Assembly: GCA_023807065.1 (NCBI GenBank)
Contig: JAJJLU010003511.1
Span: forward strand, 1-63,866
Origin: Isotricha intestinalis
Lineage: Eukaryota > Ciliophora > Litostomatea > Vestibuliferida > Isotrichidae
DNA length: 63,866 nucleotides
Reading direction: 5' to 3'
Each line of letters starts with the position of its first letter. The stretch's first letter is position 1. A program made the position numbers and the translations under genes. The notes below the pieces were generated by a model. The model did not search any database. It was not told where the DNA came from and saw only the letters and a list, made by a program, of their open reading frames with translations. Positions 31,278 through 40,700 of this stretch are shown in pieces.

Positions 31278-31577
31278 ATGGAGGATCCAAAAATTGAAAT
31301 AAAAAATATAAAAAAAAATATGAAAAAACATCCTATTAAGAAAAAGACAAAAAAAAAATTTCATTTATTTAAAGTTTTTAAGAGTTATAAAGATGAATCA
31401 GATAATTTTAAATTAGCTCTTTTAATAATTATAATTTTACTAATATTTGGTTGTTTAACAAAATTGACAAAATTTTTAATTTATCCAATTTTCGGAATAA
31501 TAATAATAATGTTTTTCTCAACTTTAAATTACTTTGATAAGAAAAATAAATATAAAATTTCAAAAAGAAAAATTTAA
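31278..31577 (+). CDS. Small two-helix membrane protein, 99 aa
   Basis: A Lys-rich N-terminus (MEDPKIEIKNIKKNMKKHPI) is followed by two adjacent hydrophobic helices at about 54-86 (LALLIIIILLIFGCLTKLTK; FGIIIIMFFSTLN) and a short basic tail. By the positive-inside rule both ends face the cytosol. I do not recognise the family; similar hairpin membrane proteins occur in the ER. It is head-to-head with the TmcB-like gene at 36 bases. Confidence 0.6.
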   Translation: MEDPKIEIKNIKKNMKKHPIKKKTKKKFHLFKVFKSYKDESDNFKLALLIIIILLIFGCLTKLTKFLIYPIFGIIIIMFFSTLNYFDKKNKYKISKRKI

Positions 31578-32147
31578 AATTAACTAATTGTTTTTTTTCT
31601 TAAATTTTTTTGTAAGATAAATATAATAATGAGAAATAAAAAAAATAGTGTTTATTTTTATTAATTAATTTTTTTCATTCTAATTTCGTTGAGTAGACAA
31701 AGATATTTTCTTTGTAAACAGAAAAATAAAAAAAAGAAAGAAATAAATATATATACTATTTAGTATTTCTATTCAAAAAGTTTTTCAAGTAATTGAGTTG
31801 AAAATTTTAATCTAAAATAAGATTTAAATTATATTTACAAAGGATAAATTAACACAAAAGAATATTTATTTGTTTTGAACCATTTTATATATTCAGATTC
31901 ACTTGAAAAAATAAAGAAAATTATTGTCAATAAATTCTTAATATTAATATAGGGATATTATTTTTTATTTTTTTAAATATCATGAATTAAATAATATTTT
32001 TTTCTTTAAAATATTATTTTACTTTTTTAATTTATTTTTTAATTAAATTTTTCTTAACCCTTTTAAATTTAAAAAAAATTATTTAATATTTCTATTTATT
32101 CTATGGTATATATAGATGAATTATTTAAATTAATTTAAAAACTAAAA
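31578..32147. other. Intergenic region, about 570 bp
   Basis: AT-rich spacer between two plus-strand genes, containing the GTSF1-like gene's promoter. Nothing else recognised. Confidence 0.4.
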
Positions 32148-32594
32148 ATGAGCCAAAGATATGCTATTTGTAGATTCAACAATAATCATCGTGTTTTAAA
32201 ATCAAGATTATTATTACATGAATATAAATGTCCAGACTCAAAAGGAAGAAATTTAAAGACATGTATATTTAATATTCACCATAAAATTTCTAGTGAAAAA
32301 TACCAAAAACATATTAACACTTGTCCTGATAGACCAAAAATTGATTCAAATTTAGAAAGGAAGATAATACAATATATTAAAAATAATAATCAAGAAGAAA
32401 GTAAAAATGAAAATGAAACAGTTATAACAAATAAAAGAATAAATGAAAATGAAAAAGTAAATAATGAACAAAGCAAAAAAAATGAAAATTTGAAATATGA
32501 AATGTTTATTGATCTTTATAAATTTACTAATCAAGAAATTTTTAATTGTATGGATAATGGAATTATAGATTATAGTTATGAATATGGATATTAA
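32148..32594 (+). CDS. GTSF1: GTSF1-like protein with two CHHC zinc fingers
   Basis: This 148-aa protein has two exact CX5HX9HX3C zinc fingers: Cys8-His14-His24-Cys28 (CRFNNNHRVLKSRLLLHEYK then C) and Cys39-His45-His55-Cys59. The U11-48K/GTSF1 family CHHC finger has this spacing, and tandem pairs near the N-terminus followed by an acidic disordered tail are the GTSF1 layout. GTSF1/Asterix proteins bind PIWI proteins and are needed for small-RNA-guided silencing. In ciliates such factors have been tied to PIWI-dependent DNA elimination. The tail here (65-125) is Glu/Asn/Lys-rich and ends with a short conserved-looking block (FIDLYKFTNQEIFN). An alternative is another CHHC-finger protein such as U11-48K or TRM13, which carry one finger and other domains. 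Confidence 0.85.
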   Translation: MSQRYAICRFNNNHRVLKSRLLLHEYKCPDSKGRNLKTCIFNIHHKISSEKYQKHINTCPDRPKIDSNLERKIIQYIKNNNQEESKNENETVITNKRINENEKVNNEQSKKNENLKYEMFIDLYKFTNQEIFNCMDNGIIDYSYEYGY

Positions 32595-33135
32595 AAAATG
32601 ATAAATGTTTTTTTTGAATTGTATATTTAAATGAAACAAATAATATTGATAATTTTTTTAAATTCTTAATTTATTACTTTTATATAATAAAATCTATTAA
32701 GAAAAAAAATAATAAATAAATTATTAATATTTAAAAAAAATAAATTTTATGAAATGTTTTTGTTTTTTTTGATTAAAAAAATAGTAATGAAAAATAAAGC
32801 TCACCAAGAATTAAATTTTCTAAATAAATAATACAATAATCAAAAAATATAAAATCAAAAAAAAAGTTAAAGCAGATAATTCTCCAAATATATTTCTCAA
32901 TCTTTTCAATTATAATATCCTCAAAAATAGTGAAAACCTTCACAAACTATTTCTTTAATTAATGGAGTGAGTAACATAAAACATAAAATATTCTTGAATA
33001 TAAATTTTTTGTTTTGGAAGAAAATAACTTTAAAAAAAAATTTCTTACTAACATTAAGATTTAACTTATTTAAATTAAAAAATATTTGTTTATATTTTTT
33101 ATATAAAATAAAATAAAAATAAGATTTTTTATTTT
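32595..33135. other. Intergenic region, about 540 bp
   Basis: Convergent AT-rich spacer between the GTSF1-like and Bud32 genes. No gene or RNA recognised. Confidence 0.4.
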
Positions 33136-33888
33136 TCAACCAAAAGCAATTCTTTTTCTTCCTCTCATTTCAACTTTTTTATAATGTTCTATTATTTTTT
33201 CTCCATTAACACAATTTTTGGCATAAATATTTATAATTTTTTCAAAAACTTCTTCACTTTTAGGATTATTAGAAATCATAGCTCTTTTTAATACATATAA
33301 ATCTACTGCTTTATCTTCAATTCCACTTTGATTACTTGTTGTTTTTGAACTTAAACCAAAATCAATTAAATACATATAATCATAATTTTTCTCATTTATA
33401 ATTAAATTTTTACCTGAATTTAAATCATCTTCATTTTCATTATTATTATTATTTACTTTTTTTTTAATTATAATATTACTTGGTGTTAAATCACCATGAA
33501 CAATATCATTCGAATGTAATTTACTTATAATATTTCCTAAATCATTTATTATTTTTTTTAATAATTCTTCATAAGGATTTAAATCTTTTAATTCAAAAAT
33601 ATAAGATAAAATCTCTTTAAGTTGACATCCGTTCTCAATATATTCCATATAAATTTTTCTTTCTAATAAATCTATAAAATATATTGTTGGTACATTTATA
33701 CCTAATATTGATGCTCGAGATATATTTCTTGATTCGTTTAATATTCTTGATTTCGTTAATTTTGTATCTAATTCTTTAACTCTATATTCTTTTACAAATC
33801 TTTCTTTTACCAAACATTTTTTATCTAAAAATGTTGTTATATATATTTTTCCTTCTGCTCCTTGTGATAAAACTTTTTTATTTTCCAT
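33136..33888 (-). CDS. BUD32: Bud32/TP53RK atypical kinase (KEOPS complex)
   Basis: This 250-aa protein has the minimal bilobed fold of Bud32. It shows a QGAEGKIYI nucleotide loop (9-17), Lys28 in CLVKERF, the catalytic loop IVHGDLTPSNII (129-140), LIDFGLS (174-180) and the family's C-terminal signature RGRKR...G ending exactly at the stop. Bud32 is the ATPase of KEOPS, required for N6-threonylcarbamoyl-adenosine on ANN-decoding tRNAs. An Asn/Glu-rich insert (about 145-168) extends the loop before DFG. Its TGA stop coincides with the normal family terminus, which shows TGA is a real stop in this organism. Same strand as the kinase upstream, 106 bases away. Confidence 0.95.
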   Translation of the reverse strand: MENKKVLSQGAEGKIYITTFLDKKCLVKERFVKEYRVKELDTKLTKSRILNESRNISRASILGINVPTIYFIDLLERKIYMEYIENGCQLKEILSYIFELKDLNPYEELLKKIINDLGNIISKLHSNDIVHGDLTPSNIIIKKKVNNNNNENEDDLNSGKNLIINEKNYDYMYLIDFGLSSKTTSNQSGIEDKAVDLYVLKRAMISNNPKSEEVFEKIINIYAKNCVNGEKIIEHYKKVEMRGRKRIAFG

Positions 33889-33994
33889 TTTAAAATATTT
33901 TTATAATTGTATTAAATTAAAATTAGTAATTTTAGAAAATATACACCAAAAACATTCATTTAATATATAAATACATACAATATTATTTTAATTA

Positions 33995-35596
33995 TTATTT
34001 ATCTTGTGGTTTATCATCAGTTGATTGCTCTTCACTAAATTTTCCTTTTTCATTTAAATTTTTTAGAAAATCAACTGCCATTTTAGGTCTATCTTTCTGG
34101 GAAAAATCATATTTATTCAAATCATATTTTCTTGTTTTATTTGGATTATTGAAAATATTGTTAAAAGTTTGTCCTAACTTTAACTTTTCAGTTTTTTTAT
34201 TTCTTTTTGAATCTGATTGTTTAACTGAATCTATTTCCTCATCACTAAAACCATTTCTTTCCTTTTCTTCTAATACTTTATATATCATATGAGGATTAAT
34301 ATATTTTTTTGGGTTGTTTTTTTTTGTGTTTTTTAAAATCATTTTATTTAAATCATCCACAGATAAATAAGATTTCTTTTTTAAATCATTTCCGATATTT
34401 CTACTTTTTATATTTTTATTATTATTAAATATGCTATTTTTATTCATAATTTCATTATTTTTTGTATTATTATTTTCTTTTTTATTTAAAATATTTTCTT
34501 CTTCGATTAAAGTCTTAATATTTTTATCTTTCCTTCTATCATAATATTCATATAATTTAAATTCATATAAATATTTATGACTTTTTTTAATTTTCATATA
34601 TCTTTCAACAGTTTTCAATCCTTTTTTATCAGTAGGATAAATAAAGGTATTATCCATATTTTCATAAAAATCTGGAAGATAAGGAGCATTCATTTTTTGT
34701 AAATATAAATCTTTCCAATTGAAATATTTAATCCAAGGATGTTCCTTAATATCTAAAATACCATTATAACCTAATCTTCTATTAGGTTTTCTAATTATTA
34801 ATTTATTAATAAAATCAGCACTTTCTTGGCTCCAATCTTTAGGAATATTTTCATGATGAATTTGTATTTGATGACTCATAATTTGTTCTTTAATTTCTCT
34901 TCTATTTCTCCCATTATAAGGTCTTTTATTAAACATTAATTCATAAGTAATTATTCCTAGAGCATAATAATCAACACAAAAATTATGTGCTAAATTACTT
35001 AAAACTTCAGGTGCCATATAACCTGGAGTTCCTGAATTTTCATTTGAATTATCTACATTTTTTTTATATTGTTTTGCAATTCCAAAATCAGTTAATTTTA
35101 AATAACCTTTTTTATCAAAAATTAAATTTTCAGGTTTAATATCTCTGTGAATAATATTATTACTATGAACATATTCTAAAGCTAATAATATGCAACATAT
35201 TATAAATTTAGATTGTTCTTCAGTAAATGTTTGTCTTAAACACAAATGAAAACGTAAATCTCCTCCTGTTAATAAATCTAAAATTAAATATAAATTATCT
35301 CTATCTTGAAAAGCATATTGCATATTTATTATAAAAGGATGAAATATTTTTGATAATAAATCTCTTTCTGCTTTTACTGATACTTCACTTTTAGTATCTA
35401 TTATTTTAGCTTTGGACATTTCTTTCATTGCATAATATGTTCTATATTTTTTATGATATACTTTCCATACTTTTCCAAAACCACCTTTTCCTATTATTGA
35501 TATATATTCAAAAGAATTTTTTGTTACCCTTTCAAATTTTTCTGTTTTTATATTTTCTATATTTTGATTCAATGAATTTGAGTTTTTTTGTCCCAT
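33995..35596 (-). CDS. AGC-family serine/threonine kinase, YANK/STK32-like
   Basis: This 533-aa protein has a kinase domain at about 29-295: G-loop GKGGFGKV (36-43), Lys58 (YYAMKEM), HRDIKPENL (150-158), DFG 170-172, GTPGYMAPEV (189-198) and HPWIKYFNW at the end of the C-lobe. All catalytic residues are present. The N-terminus MGQKNS fits the N-myristoylation consensus MGxxxS, and STK32/YANK kinases are also N-myristoylated. The tail (300-533) is Lys/Asn-rich with no PH or C1 domain. YANK-like AGC kinases are common in ciliates; cytosolic face of membranes is the expected site. PKA/PKG are less likely because the domain lacks their C-tail motifs. Confidence 0.92.
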   Translation of the reverse strand: MGQKNSNSLNQNIENIKTEKFERVTKNSFEYISIIGKGGFGKVWKVYHKKYRTYYAMKEMSKAKIIDTKSEVSVKAERDLLSKIFHPFIINMQYAFQDRDNLYLILDLLTGGDLRFHLCLRQTFTEEQSKFIICCILLALEYVHSNNIIHRDIKPENLIFDKKGYLKLTDFGIAKQYKKNVDNSNENSGTPGYMAPEVLSNLAHNFCVDYYALGIITYELMFNKRPYNGRNRREIKEQIMSHQIQIHHENIPKDWSQESADFINKLIIRKPNRRLGYNGILDIKEHPWIKYFNWKDLYLQKMNAPYLPDFYENMDNTFIYPTDKKGLKTVERYMKIKKSHKYLYEFKLYEYYDRRKDKNIKTLIEEENILNKKENNNTKNNEIMNKNSIFNNNKNIKSRNIGNDLKKKSYLSVDDLNKMILKNTKKNNPKKYINPHMIYKVLEEKERNGFSDEEIDSVKQSDSKRNKKTEKLKLGQTFNNIFNNPNKTRKYDLNKYDFSQKDRPKMAVDFLKNLNEKGKFSEEQSTDDKPQDK

Positions 35597-35759
35597 TATT
35601 GATTTTTGGTTAATAATTTAATAAAATAATAAAAATATCTTTTTCATTTTTAGTTTATTGATTTCAGTTAAATTTTTTTAATTTTATATTAAATAAAAAA
35701 AATATTATTAATCTATTTATAGACTGAAATTTCATAATTTACAAAAACTTTTAATTTAT

Positions 35760-36929
35760 TCATTTATTCTCCACTTTTGATTTATGGAAATCATTTAATA
35801 AATCCATCATTAAAGGGGATTTTAATCTGCTACTATTATTATGAATTTTTTCAATATTTTTATTTGATGTATTTTTTAAAATGTTTCTCCTTTTTTTAAT
35901 CATTAAAGAAACTTTAATATTTTTTAACATAGGTCTTATATTTTTAATAATTAACATATATCTATTAAAATCAAATGCAATATCAGATGAAGGAAAAGAA
36001 ACAATAAATTCATTTGAATTAATTTTTTCACAGATAAAATCTTTTTTTGTCAATTGATTGATAAAAAAATCATTTATAATTTTATATAAATTATCATCAG
36101 GAGAAACATTTTTATTTGTCATTGAAGGATAATTTATAATTTTAACTTTATGAGAATAATTTTTATTATATAATGGATTTATTGATGGAAGTGAATTATT
36201 AATTATTAATCTTTTTTTTATAAGAAAAATTGGTCTTATTTTTATTTTTGAATTATAAATAAATTCTTTTATTGTTTTATTAAATTTATCTTTTGTCACT
36301 ATCTTATCATTATATATTAAATCAAATCTATTTATTTGTAAATTTATATTTAAACTTATTAAAAATTTTATCTCTATTATAGTTATTGATGGTTTAACAG
36401 TTAAAAAAAATTCTTGTCTTAAATATATATAAATTATTTTAATGCTTGGATTCTTCATTTTTGGTATTATTGATTTGATTACTTCATTTATTATTTTTGG
36501 TGATACAGATCTTGTTTTATAATTTTTTTTATAATTTATTTCATTTAAATTTATCTTTGGTAATTCTATTTTTGTTTTATCTTTTATATCATTTTCATTG
36601 TTATTTTCCAAATTTTCTTCATCTTTTTTTAATTCATTTTTATTTTCTAAATTATCTTTTTCTTCTGAATTATTATTTAATGAATTTGATATTTCATTTT
36701 CTTCATTTTCTTCATTTTCCTCTTCTTCTTCATCTTCTTCTTCTTTTTTATTTAATTTTTGTTCTTTATTTTTTTCAGACTTTTCTTCTTCAACCTCTTC
36801 TTCTTTTTTATTTGGTTTTTGTTCTTTATTTTTTTCAGAATTTTCTTCTTTTTCATTAGATTTTATTTCTATATATTTATTTGAATTTTTTATTTCTTTA
36901 CTTTTATTGATTTCTTCTTGACTTTCCAT
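35760..36929 (-). CDS. Acidic N-terminus plus ubiquitin-like fold, unknown function
   Basis: This 389-aa protein has a first part (1-125) of Glu/Lys/Asn repeats, including a 20-residue tandem duplication. At about 155-225 there is a ubiquitin-like beta-grasp pattern (IYIYLRQEFFLTVKPSITII; RFDLIYNDKIV). At about 255-345 a second globular segment (HKVKIINYPSMT; FIVSFPSSDIAFDFNRYMLI) resembles an RRM-like alpha/beta fold. I do not know the family. It has a TGA stop, no membrane segment and a basic C-terminus. Confidence 0.75.
   Translation of the reverse strand: MESQEEINKSKEIKNSNKYIEIKSNEKEENSEKNKEQKPNKKEEEVEEEKSEKNKEQKLNKKEEEDEEEEENEENEENEISNSLNNNSEEKDNLENKNELKKDEENLENNNENDIKDKTKIELPKINLNEINYKKNYKTRSVSPKIINEVIKSIIPKMKNPSIKIIYIYLRQEFFLTVKPSITIIEIKFLISLNINLQINRFDLIYNDKIVTKDKFNKTIKEFIYNSKIKIRPIFLIKKRLIINNSLPSINPLYNKNYSHKVKIINYPSMTNKNVSPDDNLYKIINDFFINQLTKKDFICEKINSNEFIVSFPSSDIAFDFNRYMLIIKNIRPMLKNIKVSLMIKKRRNILKNTSNKNIEKIHNNSSRLKSPLMMDLLNDFHKSKVENK
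36721..36840 (-). repeat. 60-bp tandem duplication inside the acidic-protein gene
   Basis: Positions 36741-36779 and 36801-36839 are identical apart from two adjacent bases, with an exact 60-bp period. They encode the 20-residue repeat with core NKEQK(P/L)NKKEEE. The homogeneity suggests a recent slippage or unequal-crossover event. Confidence 0.8.
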
Positions 36930-37325
36930 TTTAATGAGAATTAATTTTAGAAAAAAAAAATATTATCATATTAAAAAAGAATAATTTAATTCCTTAATAT
37001 TATTTCCTTTTTTCAAAAATAATAATATAAAATCACAAGAATTATCATCTTATTTAAAAAAATTAAATTTCAAAAAAAATATACAAAATAATATTAATCC
37101 ATATTAATTGATCTATAAGATATTAACTTAAATTAATTTTTTTTTCAAATTTTTGTTGTTGTCTTAATGTTTTTTAGAACATAAAAATTTTCATCATTTA
37201 ATTATTGATTTCTTTTTTCTTGAATTTATGCATCTTTATTTATTGTTTAATATTTATTATGATTTTTACCATAATCATCTTCTTATTATTATTCTTAAAT
37301 TCTTTTTTGGATAATAGATTTCTGT
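36930..37325. other. Intergenic region, about 400 bp
   Basis: AT-rich; holds the promoter of the acidic-protein gene on the left. Nothing else recognised. Confidence 0.4.
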
Positions 37326-37655
37326 TCATTTTTGTTTCATTTATTTATTTTTCATTTTTTCCCTTTGTTCTTTAGCTATTTCAGCTTTATCTTCAATTTA
37401 TTTTTCATAAGTAAATTTAATATCTTCCCAATTTTCTTTAGGATATTTATTCTCATAATGTATTTCCATAGATTTAACAGAAGGTTATTGAGTAGAACAT
37501 ATATTACAAGTGAAAAAAACATTTTTTTTTCATTCTTTAGGAGCTTTTCTTTTTTCTTTTCCTTCAGCTCCACCTCCTCTTCCTCCTTCTCTCATTTTTG
37601 TTTCGTCATCTTCCATTGTTATTTATTTGGCTCTATGTTTTTGTGGTTTGGACAT
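37326..37655 (-). pseudogene. ZNF706-like zinc-finger protein frame with six in-frame stops
   Basis: A minus-strand frame of 110 codons starts MSKPQKHRAK and continues with ITMEDDETKMREGGRGGG and a Lys-rich linker. A ZNF706-type finger FTCNICSTQ...PSVKSMEIHYENKYP follows. It is interrupted only by TAA (4) and TGA (2) codons and has no indel. ZNF706 proteins have a basic N-terminus and one C2H2 finger ending H-x4-HP; the last His is Tyr here (CAT to TAT is one C-to-T change). All stops could derive from CAA or TGG by C:G to T:A transitions. It is most likely a pseudogene of a small conserved gene. Stop-codon recoding or foreign origin from a TAA=Gln genome are alternatives. It lies between the acidic-protein gene and VPS13. 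Confidence 0.65.
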
Positions 37656-37739
37656 TTTAATTATTTCTTTTTTTATGTTTTTATATTGTTCCTCTGTTAA
37701 AAAAAGTATTAAATAAATTAAAAAATTATATAAAAAGAA

Positions 37740-40700
37740 TTAATCAATTTTATCCATAAGTAATTTATTATCATCAGTTTTTTTATCTTCTTCATTTTGT
37801 TCAACATGACTTTTAGCATCAGAATATTCACTTTCAGGAATAGAATTAGCATTAAAAACAGAACCACTATTTGGAATAGTATTATCATAATTACTTTTAA
37901 TATTTTGTTCTGAAAAATCTAAATTAATATTTCCACTTCTCAAAGTATTATTAGTATTTATATTATTAACCATAGAAGTAGACATATTTGTGCTTTGTTT
38001 TTTAATAAGAGTTTTAATAGTTTTCAGATTTTTAGCATCTAACATTTCTGTAAACAAATCATAAAGAGAACAAGCAATATTTCCACATTCATTAGTTAAT
38101 TTAAATCCTTTTGTTGATTCATCATCTAATTTAAAAACTACAACATAAACATTATTAACAAAATGTAAAGTACACTTTTTAATATGTTTTAATTTAACAT
38201 TAAAAATAACTTTACTCAGATCATAAACAACCACAATTAATTTATCAGTTAAAATAACAGTGCAAATTTTATCATCAAATCCTTTATCTCCAGATTGGAA
38301 ATCAGCGTTATAAATAATATTATCAGTATCAATTTTCATTAATCTAAATAGAGCTTCTTTTGCTTCAGCAGCTTCTTCATCATAGCATTTAATAGGTTCT
38401 CCTTCTACAATAACTCTAGGAAATCTAAATCTCTCAGTTTTAAGAGTAGTTTTAGTTAATAATTTAAAAGTATTTTTAATTCCAACAGCAATACTATTAG
38501 TAATTTTCAGCACAGCAGCTACAGGAGAAATAATAGCACCAAGTAATCCAGAACCTAATCCTTTAAAAAATCCTTTAACACCTTGTTTTTTAGCTTTTCT
38601 ATATGGGTTTAAAAAAATCCCAGTAATACCTTTAAGTAATTCTTTTCCTCCTCCAATTAATCCTTGTGCAGTACCACTGAGTACATTACCTGGTTCATCC
38701 TCTTCATCTACAATTGCTTCTCTTGTATGTCCAGTAGCGCTCTGAGTGGCTGCATAGAGTGTGCCAGTGATCTTACCAATGGCATCGAAAGTACCTCCTA
38801 CTACACCAGAGAGTAATCCTGCTATACCACGACCTAATCCCTTTGCGAATTGAGTTGGTCCTTGAACGAATCCTTTTCGAGGTTCATTTATTAATTCAAA
38901 AAATCCTGTTCCAATGTTGTCTATTAATTTCACAGGGTTTCCTATTAAATCTAAGGAACCTAAAATTTTGTATATTTGGAGAATTCCTTGTTTTGTGTAA
39001 TCTCCTATTAGTTTCCACATTAATGAATAATAATCTATGTATACATTTTGAAATATTTTTTCAGTAAATTTTAAAGGAGATTCGGATATTCTTGCAAAGG
39101 AATTTCCAATTGAACCTAATATACGAATTAATGTTTTTGGTATTGATTCACTTTGAAATGAAGCCAAATCGAGACGGAGGGTTAAATTAAATTTTATTGC
39201 TCCTATTAATAGGAAATTTATTAACATTTTTGATATATTTTCATTTTCTCTTGATAATTTTGTTATTGGAATTTCTATTTTTTCTTTTAAATTTTCTTCT
39301 TCTACAATTTCAGGTTTTTTTTCAGTGTTATAATAATAATCTAAAAGTGACATATAATCATTCATTATATATAGTAAATTATTCATTTCATATTGTTCTA
39401 CTTTAATATTAAATTCTTGCATTGTAATATCAATTTGAGGATATTTTGTTACTTGTTCATCTGTTGTTATATTTCTTGTATATTGTCTAACTACTAACAT
39501 AGATAAAAATGGAACAATTTCTTCGTTTGAATTTTCATATTTTTCCTCATTTGAAGGAATAATTTGTACTTTAGGATAAATAATATTTTTCAAAGAATCA
39601 TTTTTACAATAATCAATTTGAAAATTTTTCATATAAAAAGTCATATTTTCAGTATTTTCTATTTTAGAATCATTATTAAGTGATAAAACATTATTTTTAT
39701 AACCTGCTTTTAATCCATACATAGATATATAAAAAACTTCTTTTGGAATATCATCTATAATAGATAATCCCATTCCTTTAAAATCACAATTAATATCCAT
39801 TGTAGTTGGTCTTTTTTTATTTCTGAAAAATATTTTTTCAATCATAGTTTGATCTTCAGGTTGATATTCAGATTCTTCAATTTTTAAACAACGAGTATTT
39901 TGCAAATTTTTAGTAATAACTGATAAAATAATTGCTCTTACAATTTCTATTTCTTTATATTCAGGATCTTGAGTAGAAATATTATATGTATTTTTATCAA
40001 ATTTAGAAAAACTAAATGTTTTTTTACTTCCATAAACTTCACATTCTAAAGTATCTTTTAAATCAATTGTACTTTTCCAAACAAAAGGAACTCTTTCTCT
40101 TGGATTAATTATTAAAGGTTCTGAATTTTTACTTTCATATATTTTAACTAATGAATTGGTTTTATTATCTATTTCTAAATAAGGATAATGTGGAATATTT
40201 AACATGATATATATTATTCCTTTATCATAAGTTTGATTTATCATTCTTATTAAAATATAATATTCTTCTCCATTATATGTAAATATATTTTTTGGATATT
40301 TATCTATTTCCTTTTTATCTATTTTAATCATTAAATCAAAATCTTCTACATTTTCAACATCAAAAGGTCCACTCCAATTAATTTCATTATTATTATTTGG
40401 ATTTTCAATTCCAATTCTATAAATTCTTTTTTCTTTTGTATAAATTAAATCTTGTTGACTTTTATCTTTTAAATAATAATTATAACCTGCTTCTTCTCCT
40501 TCTTGCATATAATAAACATCAAACCCTAAATTATTAATTAAAAGATATCTTTGTTCAAAAACTAAAACAACAGAATATAGATAATTTTCAGAATTAGATA
40601 TTAAGCAAGCAACATCCATTGAAACTTTTAAATCATCTTTTTTTTTTTTTGAATCATCTATAACTTCAATTTTTTTATCCATTTTAACTACTCCTTCAAC

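Noticed and set aside
36497..36921. Overlapping plus-strand Leu/Phe- and Ser-rich ORFs
   Set aside because: Antisense readings of the Glu/Lys repeats (GAA/AAA becomes TTC/TTT) of the acidic-protein gene.
37332..37716. Plus-strand Phe/Ser-rich ORFs between 37332 and 37716
   Set aside because: They are the antisense of the ZNF706-like frame; the minus-strand reading shows a conserved zinc finger and explains the sequence.
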